The notes under the pieces: generated by a model
The model's input: the letters and a program-made list of their open reading frames with translations, nothing else
What the model was told of the DNA's origin: nothing
The model's database searches: none
Made by a program: the position numbers and the translations under genes
Assembly (NCBI GenBank): GCA_964573795.1
Contig: CAZNMF010000074.1
Coordinates: forward strand, 1-6,552
DNA from: CAZNMF01 sp964573795
GTDB taxonomy: Bacteria > Acidobacteriota > Vicinamibacteria > Vicinamibacterales > SCN-69-37
Length of the DNA stretch: 6,552 bases
Reading direction: 5' to 3'
Part shown: positions 1 to 4,869 of the stretch, one piece after another
How positions within the stretch are numbered: position 1 is the first letter of the stretch
Layout of the letters: each line of letters begins with the position of its first letter

Positions 1-11
1 CTTGATAGAAA

Positions 12-50
12 GACAAGCTCTGGCGCACGCCTTGTCGGTATTTCTTTTTT
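12..50 (+). terminator. possible hairpin plus T-run
   Basis: GACAAG (12-17) can pair with CTTGTC (31-36), and GGCG/CGCC inside the loop offers a competing short stem. A T-rich run (41-50) follows after a few bases. It could end a rightward transcript entering from the left, or be incidental. The stem is short and the T-run is not directly adjacent, so support is weak. I see nothing else supportable in bases 1-159: reading frames there are short and match no family I know. Confidence 0.25.
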
Positions 51-159
51 GTTGCCGCGCAGGCCAGAAGACGCACCACCAGGGCACCACTGGCTCGAGC
101 GCCAACGCCGCCGTCGCGGCATCAGCTCTCGTATTCCGTTGTGATTGTTGAGCTTAGGT

Positions 160-235
160 TGGTGGGCGCTAGTGGACTCGAACCACTGACCCCCGCCGTG
201 TGAAGGCGATGCTCTACCAACTGAGCCAAGCGCCC
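160..235 (-). tRNA. tRNA-Val (anticodon CAC)
   Basis: Read on the minus strand this folds as a complete 76-nt cloverleaf with an encoded 3' CCA. The acceptor stem is GGGCGCT/AGCGCCC. The D-arm is GCTC/GAGC. The anticodon stem is TCGCC/GGCGG with loop TTCACAC. The T-arm is AGTGG/CCACT with loop TTCGAGT. The anticodon CAC reads the valine codon GUG. It lies 60 bp downstream of the citryl-CoA lyase-like gene on the same strand. I could not identify a clear promoter of its own. Confidence 0.97.
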
Positions 236-295
236 AACCGTGTGCAGCCCGACAAGCTTATCGCAAAGCTCCTGGGCGGGGAAGTGGCGGTGAGC

Positions 296-1120
296 CTAGC
301 GTCGTTCGCGCAGGCGGCGCTCGCTGGGGCCGTCGTAGCGGTGCGAGTGCGGATCGATGTGGCGCATCGGCGCGAAGCGCGTGCGCTCCTCGAGCGCATG
401 GGCGATCAGGCCGGGCACGCGCGAGATCATCGCCAGCCCCTCGGCGACGTCGGCGTCGAGGCCGAGATCGCCGCACACGGCCGCGATCGCGCCGTCGACG
501 TTGACGGGAAACGCCTCGCCCTCGAGCGCCGGGTGCCGCGCGAGCGCCATCTCGACCGCGCGGATGTACTGCGTGTAGAGGTCGTCGACCTCGAGCTCGT
601 GCGCGATCTGCAGCAGGCGCGTCACGCGCGGATCGATGGTGTGATAGCGATGGCCGAAGCCCGGCGGCGGAATGCGATCGCGCTGCACGAGCTGCTCGAC
701 GAGATCGGTCGCCGCGGTGTTGAGGAGCATGCTCGAGCCGGCGAGATCGAGCCCCTGCTCGAGCAGTTGCCGGCACAGCGCGACGTCACCGCCGTAGTGC
801 TTGCCGAAGCCCAGCAGGCCCGCCGCGACAGCGTTGCTCAGGCCGGCGCCCGCGCTCGTCGTCTGACGCGCGGCCAGCGTCGGCGGCGGCGTCACGCCGT
901 GATCGATGAACCCGACGAGGATCGCGTCGATCAGCCGCGAGATCGACGACGACGGCAGCTCGCCCGTGAGCAGCAGGTACAGCGCGTCGCCGAACGTCAC
1001 GCGCCCCATCAGCTCGTCGATCGCGTACCCGCGAACGAGGATGCGATTCGGCTCGATCGACGTCAGCGCCGTCGGCCAGCTCTCGCGATCGGGCTGCGGC
1101 GACGAGGGCTTAGGTGCCAT
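296..1120 (-). CDS. citryl-CoA lyase / short citrate synthase family protein
   Basis: This 274-residue protein belongs to the citrate synthase superfamily. Citryl-CoA lyase splits citryl-CoA into acetyl-CoA and oxaloacetate; citrate synthase runs the condensation. Three candidate active-site residues are visible: His108 in KHYGG, His157 in PPGFGHRYH followed by DPR (163-165), and Asp209 in FPVNVDGAIAA, matching the His/His/Asp triad of the family. A typical ISRVPGLIAHALEE stretch follows. It is far shorter than ordinary citrate synthases (about 370-430 residues) and close to stand-alone citryl-CoA lyases, which is why I favour that name. The ATG at 1120 has GGAG (1130-1133) nine bases upstream. 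The start lies inside the last codons of upp (11-nt overlap), so the two genes are probably one transcript with coupled translation. The real direction and substrate (citrate, methylcitrate or another acyl-CoA) cannot be read from sequence. Confidence 0.8.
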   Translation of the reverse strand: MAPKPSSPQPDRESWPTALTSIEPNRILVRGYAIDELMGRVTFGDALYLLLTGELPSSSISRLIDAILVGFIDHGVTPPPTLAARQTTSAGAGLSNAVAAGLLGFGKHYGGDVALCRQLLEQGLDLAGSSMLLNTAATDLVEQLVQRDRIPPPGFGHRYHTIDPRVTRLLQIAHELEVDDLYTQYIRAVEMALARHPALEGEAFPVNVDGAIAAVCGDLGLDADVAEGLAMISRVPGLIAHALEERTRFAPMRHIDPHSHRYDGPSERRLRERR

Positions 1121-1730
1121 AGAGCCGATCTCCGAAGTCGCCGAGGCCGGGCAGGATGTACTTCTGCGCGTTGAGCTGACGGTCGACCGCCGTCGTGTAG
1201 ATCGACACGTCCGGGTGCGTCTGCTGGACGTGCGCGACGCCTTCGGGCGCCGCGACGATCGACAGCAGCCGCACGTCGACGCCGCCGGCCGCCTTCACCA
1301 GATCGAGCGCCGCCTGCGCGCTGCCGCCCGTGGCCAGCATCGGATCGACGACGAGCACCGTCGTCGTCGCCGCGATCGCCGGCAGCTTGAGGTAGTAGCG
1401 CGAGGCCAGGGCCGTCTCTTCGTCGCGCTGGAGACCGATGTGTCCCACACGCGCGTCGGGCAGCAGCGTCAGCACGGCCTCGGCCATCGCCAGTCCCGCG
1501 CGCAGGACCGGCACGACGACGACGTCGTGCTGGAGCGAGAGCCCGGTCGCCGGCTCGAGCGGCGTGTCGACCGTGCGCTGCTCGGTCGCGAGATCGCGCG
1601 TTGCCTCGATCGCGATGATCACCGACAGCCGCGCGGCGAGCCGGCGGAACTGGCTGGGATGCGTGTTGACGTTGCGGATGCGGAGAAGGGCGTGTTGTGC
1701 AATCGGGTGCGTTACCAGGTGCACGGCCAC
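1110..1730 (-). CDS. upp: uracil phosphoribosyltransferase
   Basis: This cytosolic enzyme converts uracil plus PRPP to UMP and pyrophosphate, the pyrimidine salvage step. The PRPP-binding loop VVDPMLATGGS is at residues 127-137. The C-terminal uracil-binding segment YILPGLGDFGDRLYG is at 191-205, and VPVLRAGLAM near 73-82 is also typical. I chose the GTG at 1730 (206 residues): its N-terminus then lines up with E. coli Upp without gaps (both have nine residues up to the HP pair), and a -10-like TATAGT lies six bases upstream. A longer frame from GTG 1745 exists but would start almost inside that box. The gene faces hpt across a short shared gap and overlaps the downstream citryl-CoA lyase-like gene by 11 nt. 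Confidence 0.95.
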   Translation of the reverse strand: MAVHLVTHPIAQHALLRIRNVNTHPSQFRRLAARLSVIIAIEATRDLATEQRTVDTPLEPATGLSLQHDVVVVPVLRAGLAMAEAVLTLLPDARVGHIGLQRDEETALASRYYLKLPAIAATTTVLVVDPMLATGGSAQAALDLVKAAGGVDVRLLSIVAAPEGVAHVQQTHPDVSIYTTAVDRQLNAQKYILPGLGDFGDRLYGT

Positions 1731-1736
1731 GTAGGA

Positions 1737-1742
1737 ACTATA
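1737..1742 (-). promoter_or_regulatory. candidate -10 box of upp, leaderless start
   Basis: TATAGT on the minus strand is separated by exactly six bases from the GTG start of upp at 1730. Transcription beginning at that G would give an mRNA without a 5' leader. The hexamer at the -35 distance (CACGGA with a 17-bp spacer) is a poor match. The same box-N6-start layout recurs at the antitoxin gene. Confidence 0.45.
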
Positions 1743-1754
1743 CACGCAAGCGAC

Positions 1755-1760
1755 TACAAT
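1755..1760 (+). promoter_or_regulatory. candidate -10 box of the hpt-rpiB-deoC operon
   Basis: TACAAT lies 13 bp beyond the opposing upp -10 candidate, so the two promoters would overlap and could compete. Transcription would begin near 1767 and leave about 50 nt before hpt. I see no convincing -35 element at 16-18 bp spacing. Confidence 0.3.
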
Positions 1761-1819
1761 CCGTGGGGCGCCATGAGCGGCGATGGCCGCGGTTCGACAG
1801 AATTGTGGAGCAGACGGGC

Positions 1820-2347
1820 GTGAACATGACCGAAGTGTTGATTCCTCGCGACGCGATCGCGCGGCGCGTCGTCGAGCTGGCCCGCGAGATTCGCGCCGAC
1901 GCCGGGCCGGACACGCCCGTCCACCTGGTGGCCGTGTTGAAGGGCGCGTTCATCTTCCTGGCGGATCTGCTGCGCGCGTTCGAGGGGCCGGTGACGTGCG
2001 ACTTCCTCGCCGTGTCGAGCTACGGCGGCGGCACGTCCTCGTCGGGGCAGGTGCGGCTGACGAAGGACCTCGATCGTCCCATCGAAGGCCGCGACGTCGT
2101 GCTGATCGAGGACATCGCGGACACGGGGCTGACGCTGTCGTACATTCAGGAGATGCTGCGCAACCGCGCGCCGCGCACGCTGCGTACGGCGTGTCTGCTG
2201 AGCAAGCCCTCGCGCCGGCAGATCGAGGTGCCGGTCGAGTACATCGGCTTCGAGATTCCCGATCGCTTCGTGATCGGATACGGGCTCGACGTCGACGAGC
2301 GCTATCGCAACCTGCCGGATATCGGCGTGATGTCGGAGCACGCGTGA
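1820..2347 (+). CDS. hpt: hypoxanthine phosphoribosyltransferase
   Basis: This cytosolic purine salvage enzyme joins hypoxanthine (often also guanine) to PRPP, giving IMP or GMP. The 175-residue length fits the family (E. coli Hpt 178). Visible motifs are VAVLKGAFIF (37-46), the flexible catalytic loop SSYGGGTSSSG (66-76), the PRPP loop VVLIEDIADTGLTL (93-106), and the C-terminal VEYIGFEIPDRFVIGYG and DERYRNLPDIGV. I prefer the GTG at 1820, because GGAG (1807-1810) lies nine bases upstream; the ATG at 1826 would give 173 residues with an overlong spacer. Its stop overlaps the next start as GTGA, so it is the first gene of a coupled three-gene operon that continues into pentose-phosphate enzymes. 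Confidence 0.95.
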   Translation: MNMTEVLIPRDAIARRVVELAREIRADAGPDTPVHLVAVLKGAFIFLADLLRAFEGPVTCDFLAVSSYGGGTSSSGQVRLTKDLDRPIEGRDVVLIEDIADTGLTLSYIQEMLRNRAPRTLRTACLLSKPSRRQIEVPVEYIGFEIPDRFVIGYGLDVDERYRNLPDIGVMSEHA

Positions 2348-2991
2348 GCATGGCCGTTCGTCGATTCGCGATCATTACCGAAGCGGACGCGCGACGGCTC
2401 GAGCCCGGCACCACGGTCGAGCTCGAGCGCGGCGGACACGTCACGCCGCTCGCGAAGGACACGCTGGCCGCGCGGCGCGTGACCGTCGTGTCAGCGGGCA
2501 GCGTCGATCCCGCGTTGCCGGCCGATCTCGGGCCCGTGTCTCCGGTGCGACGCATCGCGATCGGGTCGGATCACACGGGGCTGGCCCTGAAGGCCGCGCT
2601 CGTCGCGCATCTGCGCCAGGCGGCGATCGCCGTGTCGGATCTGGGCACCAACAGCACGGACGCCGTCGACTATCCGGACGTCACCACGCCCGTCGCGCGC
2701 GCCGTCGTCCGCAACGAGGCCGACGCGGGCATCGTCATCGACGGATCGGGCATGGGGTCGGCGATGGCGGCCAACAAGATTCGTGGCGTTCGCGCCGCCG
2801 TCTGCACGACGCCGACGCTCGCGCGCTACGCCCGCGAGCACATCGGCGCCAACGTGCTCGCGCTCGGGTCGACGTTCACGTCGCCGGCCGAGGCGATCGA
2901 GATCGTGACGACGTGGATCGGCACGCCGATGACGGAGGCGCGGTATCTGCGCCGGCTGCTGAAAGTGCGGCGGCTGGAGGACGGACGCTAG
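2344..2991 (+). CDS. rpiB: RpiB-family sugar-phosphate isomerase with N-terminal extension
   Basis: The C-terminal part (from about residue 68 of 215) is an RpiB/LacAB fold, the family that interconverts ribose-5-phosphate and ribulose-5-phosphate or related sugars. IGSDHTG holds the usual Asp-His (76-77), DYP is present, AANK is at 142-145, and His166 precedes the conserved NVLALGS. The catalytic Cys of E. coli RpiB is replaced by Asp133 (DGSGMGS), and the position of the alternative mycobacterial base Glu is Ser139, so activity or substrate may differ. About 67 residues precede the core, with ITEADARRLEPG (11-22) and HVTPLAKDTL (32-41). This motif pair recalls N-termini of BMC-associated proteins such as EutQ and EutT. 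GTG 2344 overlaps the hpt stop (GTGA) and has GGAG at 2335-2338; ATG 2350 is the alternative. Its stop overlaps the deoC start. Confidence 0.85.
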   Translation: MSMAVRRFAIITEADARRLEPGTTVELERGGHVTPLAKDTLAARRVTVVSAGSVDPALPADLGPVSPVRRIAIGSDHTGLALKAALVAHLRQAAIAVSDLGTNSTDAVDYPDVTTPVARAVVRNEADAGIVIDGSGMGSAMAANKIRGVRAAVCTTPTLARYAREHIGANVLALGSTFTSPAEAIEIVTTWIGTPMTEARYLRRLLKVRRLEDGR

Positions 2992-3887
2992 TGGCGACGC
3001 ACGATCCGCAGTCGTTCGATCTTGCGCGGCTCGTGGCGATGCTGGCCGAGGAAGTGATCGCGCAGACGCAATCGCGGCCGCGGGCGCGCGCCTGTGCGTG
3101 CCACTCCGTCGACGAAGACTGCTGTCCCACGCGGCTCCAGCCGATCGTCGACGCGGGCGCTGCGCGTCTCGGCATGCACGCGACCGGCGGCGCGCTCGGC
3201 TCGGTCTCGCGTCTGATCGACCACACGCTGCTCAAGCCGGACGCGACGCGCACGGAGCTCGAGCAGCTCTGCCGTGAGGCCGCGGAGTTCCAGTTCGCGA
3301 CGGTGTGCGTCAACCCGGCGTGGGTCGCGCTCTGCGCCTCGCGTCTGCGATCCACGCCGGTCGCCGTCTGCACCGTCGTCGGCTTTCCGCTGGGCGCGAC
3401 GACGCCGGACGTGAAGCAGTACGAGACGCGCCGCGTGATCTTCGACGGCGCGCGTGAAGTGGACATGGTCATCAACGTCGGCGCGCTGAAGTCCGGCGAC
3501 CTGCGGCTGGTCGAGCAGGACATCGCGTGCGTCGCCGGCGCGTGCCGCGACGCGGGCGCGATCAGCAAGGTGATCATCGAAGCGGTGCTGCTCACCGACG
3601 ACGAGAAGGTGACGGCGTGCACGCTCGCAAAAGCCGCGGGCGCGGACTTCGTGAAGACCTCGACCGGCTTCGGCCCTGGCGGCGCCACTGTCGCCGATGT
3701 CGCCCTCATGCGCCGCGTCGTCGGGCCCGACATGGGCGTCAAAGCCGCCGGCGGCGTACGCGGTCTCGCCGATCTACAAGCCATGGTCGCCGCCGGCGCC
3801 ACGCGCATCGGCGCCAGCGCCGGCGTGAAGATCGTGCGCGAAGAGAAGACGGGGAAAGCGGAGGCGGGAGTGAAAACCGGATACTGA
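2991..3887 (+). CDS. deoC: deoxyribose-phosphate aldolase with BMC-like N-terminal extension
   Basis: DERA cleaves 2-deoxyribose-5-phosphate to glyceraldehyde-3-phosphate and acetaldehyde. The TIM-barrel core starts near residue 74 with LIDHTLLKPDAT. It shows Asp158 (EVDMVINVGAL), the Schiff-base Lys222 (FVKTSTGFGPGGAT), the second lysine Lys251 (GVKAAGGVR) and the phosphate-binding GASAG (274-278). At 298 residues it is longer than usual DERA (about 220-260), owing to about 73 extra N-terminal residues. These hold a predicted amphipathic helix DLARLVAMLAEEVIAQ (10-25), a linker, a CACHSVDEDCC cluster (35-45) and a GAARLGMHATGG segment. A helix plus linker of this sort resembles the encapsulation peptides that target enzymes into microcompartments; this is inference. 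The GTG at 2991 shares a base with the upstream TAG and has GGAGG (2976-2980) ten bases before it. Acetaldehyde, its product, is a typical BMC-confined intermediate. Confidence 0.92.
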   Translation: MATHDPQSFDLARLVAMLAEEVIAQTQSRPRARACACHSVDEDCCPTRLQPIVDAGAARLGMHATGGALGSVSRLIDHTLLKPDATRTELEQLCREAAEFQFATVCVNPAWVALCASRLRSTPVAVCTVVGFPLGATTPDVKQYETRRVIFDGAREVDMVINVGALKSGDLRLVEQDIACVAGACRDAGAISKVIIEAVLLTDDEKVTACTLAKAAGADFVKTSTGFGPGGATVADVALMRRVVGPDMGVKAAGGVRGLADLQAMVAAGATRIGASAGVKIVREEKTGKAEAGVKTGY

Positions 3888-3895
3888 CGGCTGCG

Positions 3896-3987
3896 GGTTC
3901 TGGGGTTCTCGGTTCTCCGTTCTGGGTTCTTGGCGCGGTGTCGTGAAAGCCGAGAACCTAGAACGCAGAACCGAGAACCCCGGAACC
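3896..3987. repeat. inverted repeat of 7-bp GTTCT units, possible operon terminator
   Basis: Arms of 39 nt (3896-3934 and 3949-3987) match at 35 of 39 positions by eye and enclose a 14-nt loop. Each arm is itself a tandem of five GTTCT-type units spaced 7-8 bp apart (3897, 3905, 3912, 3919, 3926; mirrored as GAAC units from 3953 on). It begins eight bases after the deoC stop, so its RNA hairpin could end or protect the operon transcript. There is no T-tract, so a classical intrinsic terminator is not proven. It also abuts the first permease 3'-end fragment. Confidence 0.75.
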
Positions 3988-4127
3988 TAGAAATTCTTAA
4001 ACGCCACATTCGGATCCACTCTCGATGCCCGCGCGGCGGGCCAGTAGGATGCGGCCAGGCCGACCAGCGCGAACAGCAGTGACACGGCGATGACGGTGGC
4101 GACGTCGAACGCCGGCAGCAGCCCGCG
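3987..4127 (-). pseudogene. 3'-end remnant of an ADOP permease gene (copy 1)
   Basis: Read leftward this encodes only the last membrane segment and tail of an FtsX-like permease: RGLLPAFDVATVIAV, then a hydrophobic stretch with LLFALVGLAASYWPA, then ARASRVDPNVAFKNF and TAG (3987-3989). The SYWPAARASRVDP signature is typical of the C-terminus of MacB/ADOP permeases. No start or upstream permease sequence remains: similarity to copy 2 ends abruptly at 4127, where the toxin-antitoxin promoter region begins. It is most likely a non-functional fragment. Confidence 0.8.
4000..4127. repeat. direct repeat, left copy, flanking the toxin-antitoxin operon
   Basis: These 128 bp align without gaps to 4644-4771 with 10 mismatches by eye. 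Both copies encode the same end of a permease on the minus strand, and most differences are single transitions. The pair is the outer boundary of the 4128-4643 segment that carries the toxin-antitoxin genes. Confidence 0.85.
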
Positions 4128-4154
4128 TGCCGCGAGCCGCGCGGACGACGATGG

Positions 4155-4160
4155 TAAAAT
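4155..4160 (+). promoter_or_regulatory. candidate -10 box of the toxin-antitoxin operon
   Basis: TAAAAT is followed by exactly six bases and the ATG of the antitoxin at 4167, an arrangement expected for a leaderless transcript. It stands out in otherwise GC-rich sequence. No clear -35 hexamer is visible. Autoregulation by the antitoxin-toxin complex is usual for such operons, but no operator palindrome is obvious here. Confidence 0.5.
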
Positions 4161-4166
4161 CGCCCC

Positions 4167-4346
4167 ATGGCGACCACTGCGAAAGAACGCGCGATTGATG
4201 CCGTGAAATCGCTACCCGATCAGGCGACGATCGCTGACGTCATCGAGCACCTCTGTTTTATCGCCAAAATCGAAGAAGGACTGCGACAATCCGAGGCCGG
4301 CCGCGTGGTTCCACACAACGAGGTCAAGACGCGGTTCCGGGCGTGA
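4167..4346 (+). CDS. antitoxin of a RelE/ParE-type toxin-antitoxin pair
   Basis: This small gene encodes 59 residues, starting MATTAKERAIDAVKSLPD and ending EVKTRFRA. It resembles the short antitoxins that sit before RelE/ParE toxins: a predicted N-terminal helix, a LPDxATIxDVIEHL stretch (16-29), a FIAKIEEGLRQSEAGR helix (31-46), and a VVPHNEVK tail (47-54) like the VxHEEVK ending common in this group. Its expected role is to bind and neutralise the downstream toxin and to repress the operon. Start choice is supported by the TAAAAT box six bases upstream. Its TGA overlaps the toxin start as GTGA. The family is assigned by resemblance and by position. Confidence 0.8.
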   Translation: MATTAKERAIDAVKSLPDQATIADVIEHLCFIAKIEEGLRQSEAGRVVPHNEVKTRFRA

Positions 4347-4636
4347 AATCCATTCTGTGGACTGAGCAGGCCCAAGCCGACTTGGCCGCCATTCACACGT
4401 TTATCAGCCACGATTCTGCACGCTACGCCGACGTCGTTGTCGCGGAGCTCATCGTCGCGACGGAGCGCGTGGCATTGTTTCCGGAATCGGGCCGTGCTGT
4501 GCCTGAATTCGAAAATCCAGACGTCCGCGAGGTCATTCGTCCACCGTATCGAATCGTCTACCGGCTTGTCGGCGACGATCACATCCATGTCCTTACGGTC
4601 CATCACGCGGCCCGAGAGTTTCCCGCGAACTTATAG
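4343..4636 (+). CDS. RelE/ParE superfamily toxin
   Basis: This 97-residue protein has the pattern of the ParE/RelE fold: ILWTEQAQADLAAIHTFIS (4-22) for the first strand and helix, FPESGRAVPE (46-55), RE at 62-63, YRIVYR (69-74) and HVLTVHHAAR (82-91). Members either cleave mRNA at the ribosome (RelE) or poison DNA gyrase (ParE). The GR.VPE and YRIVYR motifs look more ParE-like, but the target cannot be settled from sequence. The GTG start overlaps the antitoxin stop by four bases, giving translational coupling. The stop TAG (4634-4636) overlaps by a few bases the stop of the oppositely oriented permease fragment, so the toxin sits directly on that repeat boundary. Confidence 0.92.
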   Translation: MKSILWTEQAQADLAAIHTFISHDSARYADVVVAELIVATERVALFPESGRAVPEFENPDVREVIRPPYRIVYRLVGDDHIHVLTVHHAAREFPANL

Positions 4637-4867
4637 GTTTTTCAACGCCACATTCGGATCGACTCTCGATGCCCGCGCCGCGGGCCAGTAGGACGCGGCC
4701 AGGTCGACCAGCGCGAACAGCAGCGATACGGCGACGACGGCCGCGACATCGAACGCCGGCAGCAGCCCGCGGAACTGCGGGCGCAGGGCCGTGCGCGGAA
4801 TCGCGCCGAGGCCGAGACCGAGGATCAAGCCCGGCACGATCGGCGTCAGGCCCTGTCGCAGGATCTC
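4631..4867 (-). pseudogene. 3'-end remnant of an ADOP permease gene (copy 2)
   Basis: Read leftward this encodes about 78 residues: GEILRQGLTPIVPGLILGLG, a loop RTALRPQFRGLLPAFDV, a final membrane segment, and SYWPAARASRVDPNVALKNL before TAA (4631-4633). It covers the last two membrane helices of a MacB/FtsX-like permease of ADOP type and extends further upstream than copy 1. The normal upstream part of the domain (the region around EIGLRMALGA in intact members) is missing. At about 4867 the sequence switches to a permease on the other strand. A GTG at 4837 could start a 68-residue frame, but I see no sign that it is a separate gene. Confidence 0.8.
4644..4771. repeat. direct repeat, right copy, flanking the toxin-antitoxin operon
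   Basis: Partner of 4000-4127 in the same orientation, 118 of 128 bases identical by eye, no gaps. To its right the permease coding sequence continues (to about 4867), while left copy flanks are unrelated, so this copy looks like the older context. Confidence 0.85.
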
Positions 4868-4869
4868 GC

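Noticed and set aside
1..159. Possible end of a protein gene left of the tRNA
   Set aside because: Some frames stay open to the window edge, but none has a start, a ribosome binding site or recognisable protein similarity.
200..1174. Plus-strand open frame of 324 codons over the tRNA and citryl-CoA lyase-like gene
   Set aside because: It begins inside the tRNA gene, is Arg-rich with no family pattern, and lies opposite a well-supported minus-strand gene.
3896..3987. CRISPR-like array of short repeats
   Set aside because: Units are 7-8 bp with no spacers, and the two halves are inverted, so it is a hairpin-forming repeat.
2876..4177. Minus-strand open frame of 433 codons across deoC, the inverted repeat and copy 1
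   Set aside because: It runs antisense to deoC and through the repeat, with Ser/Arg/Thr-rich composition and no recognisable domain.
4128..4643. Insertion sequence carrying the toxin-antitoxin genes
   Set aside because: No transposase or integrase frame and no terminal inverted repeats are present; only the flanking permease-derived direct repeats are seen.
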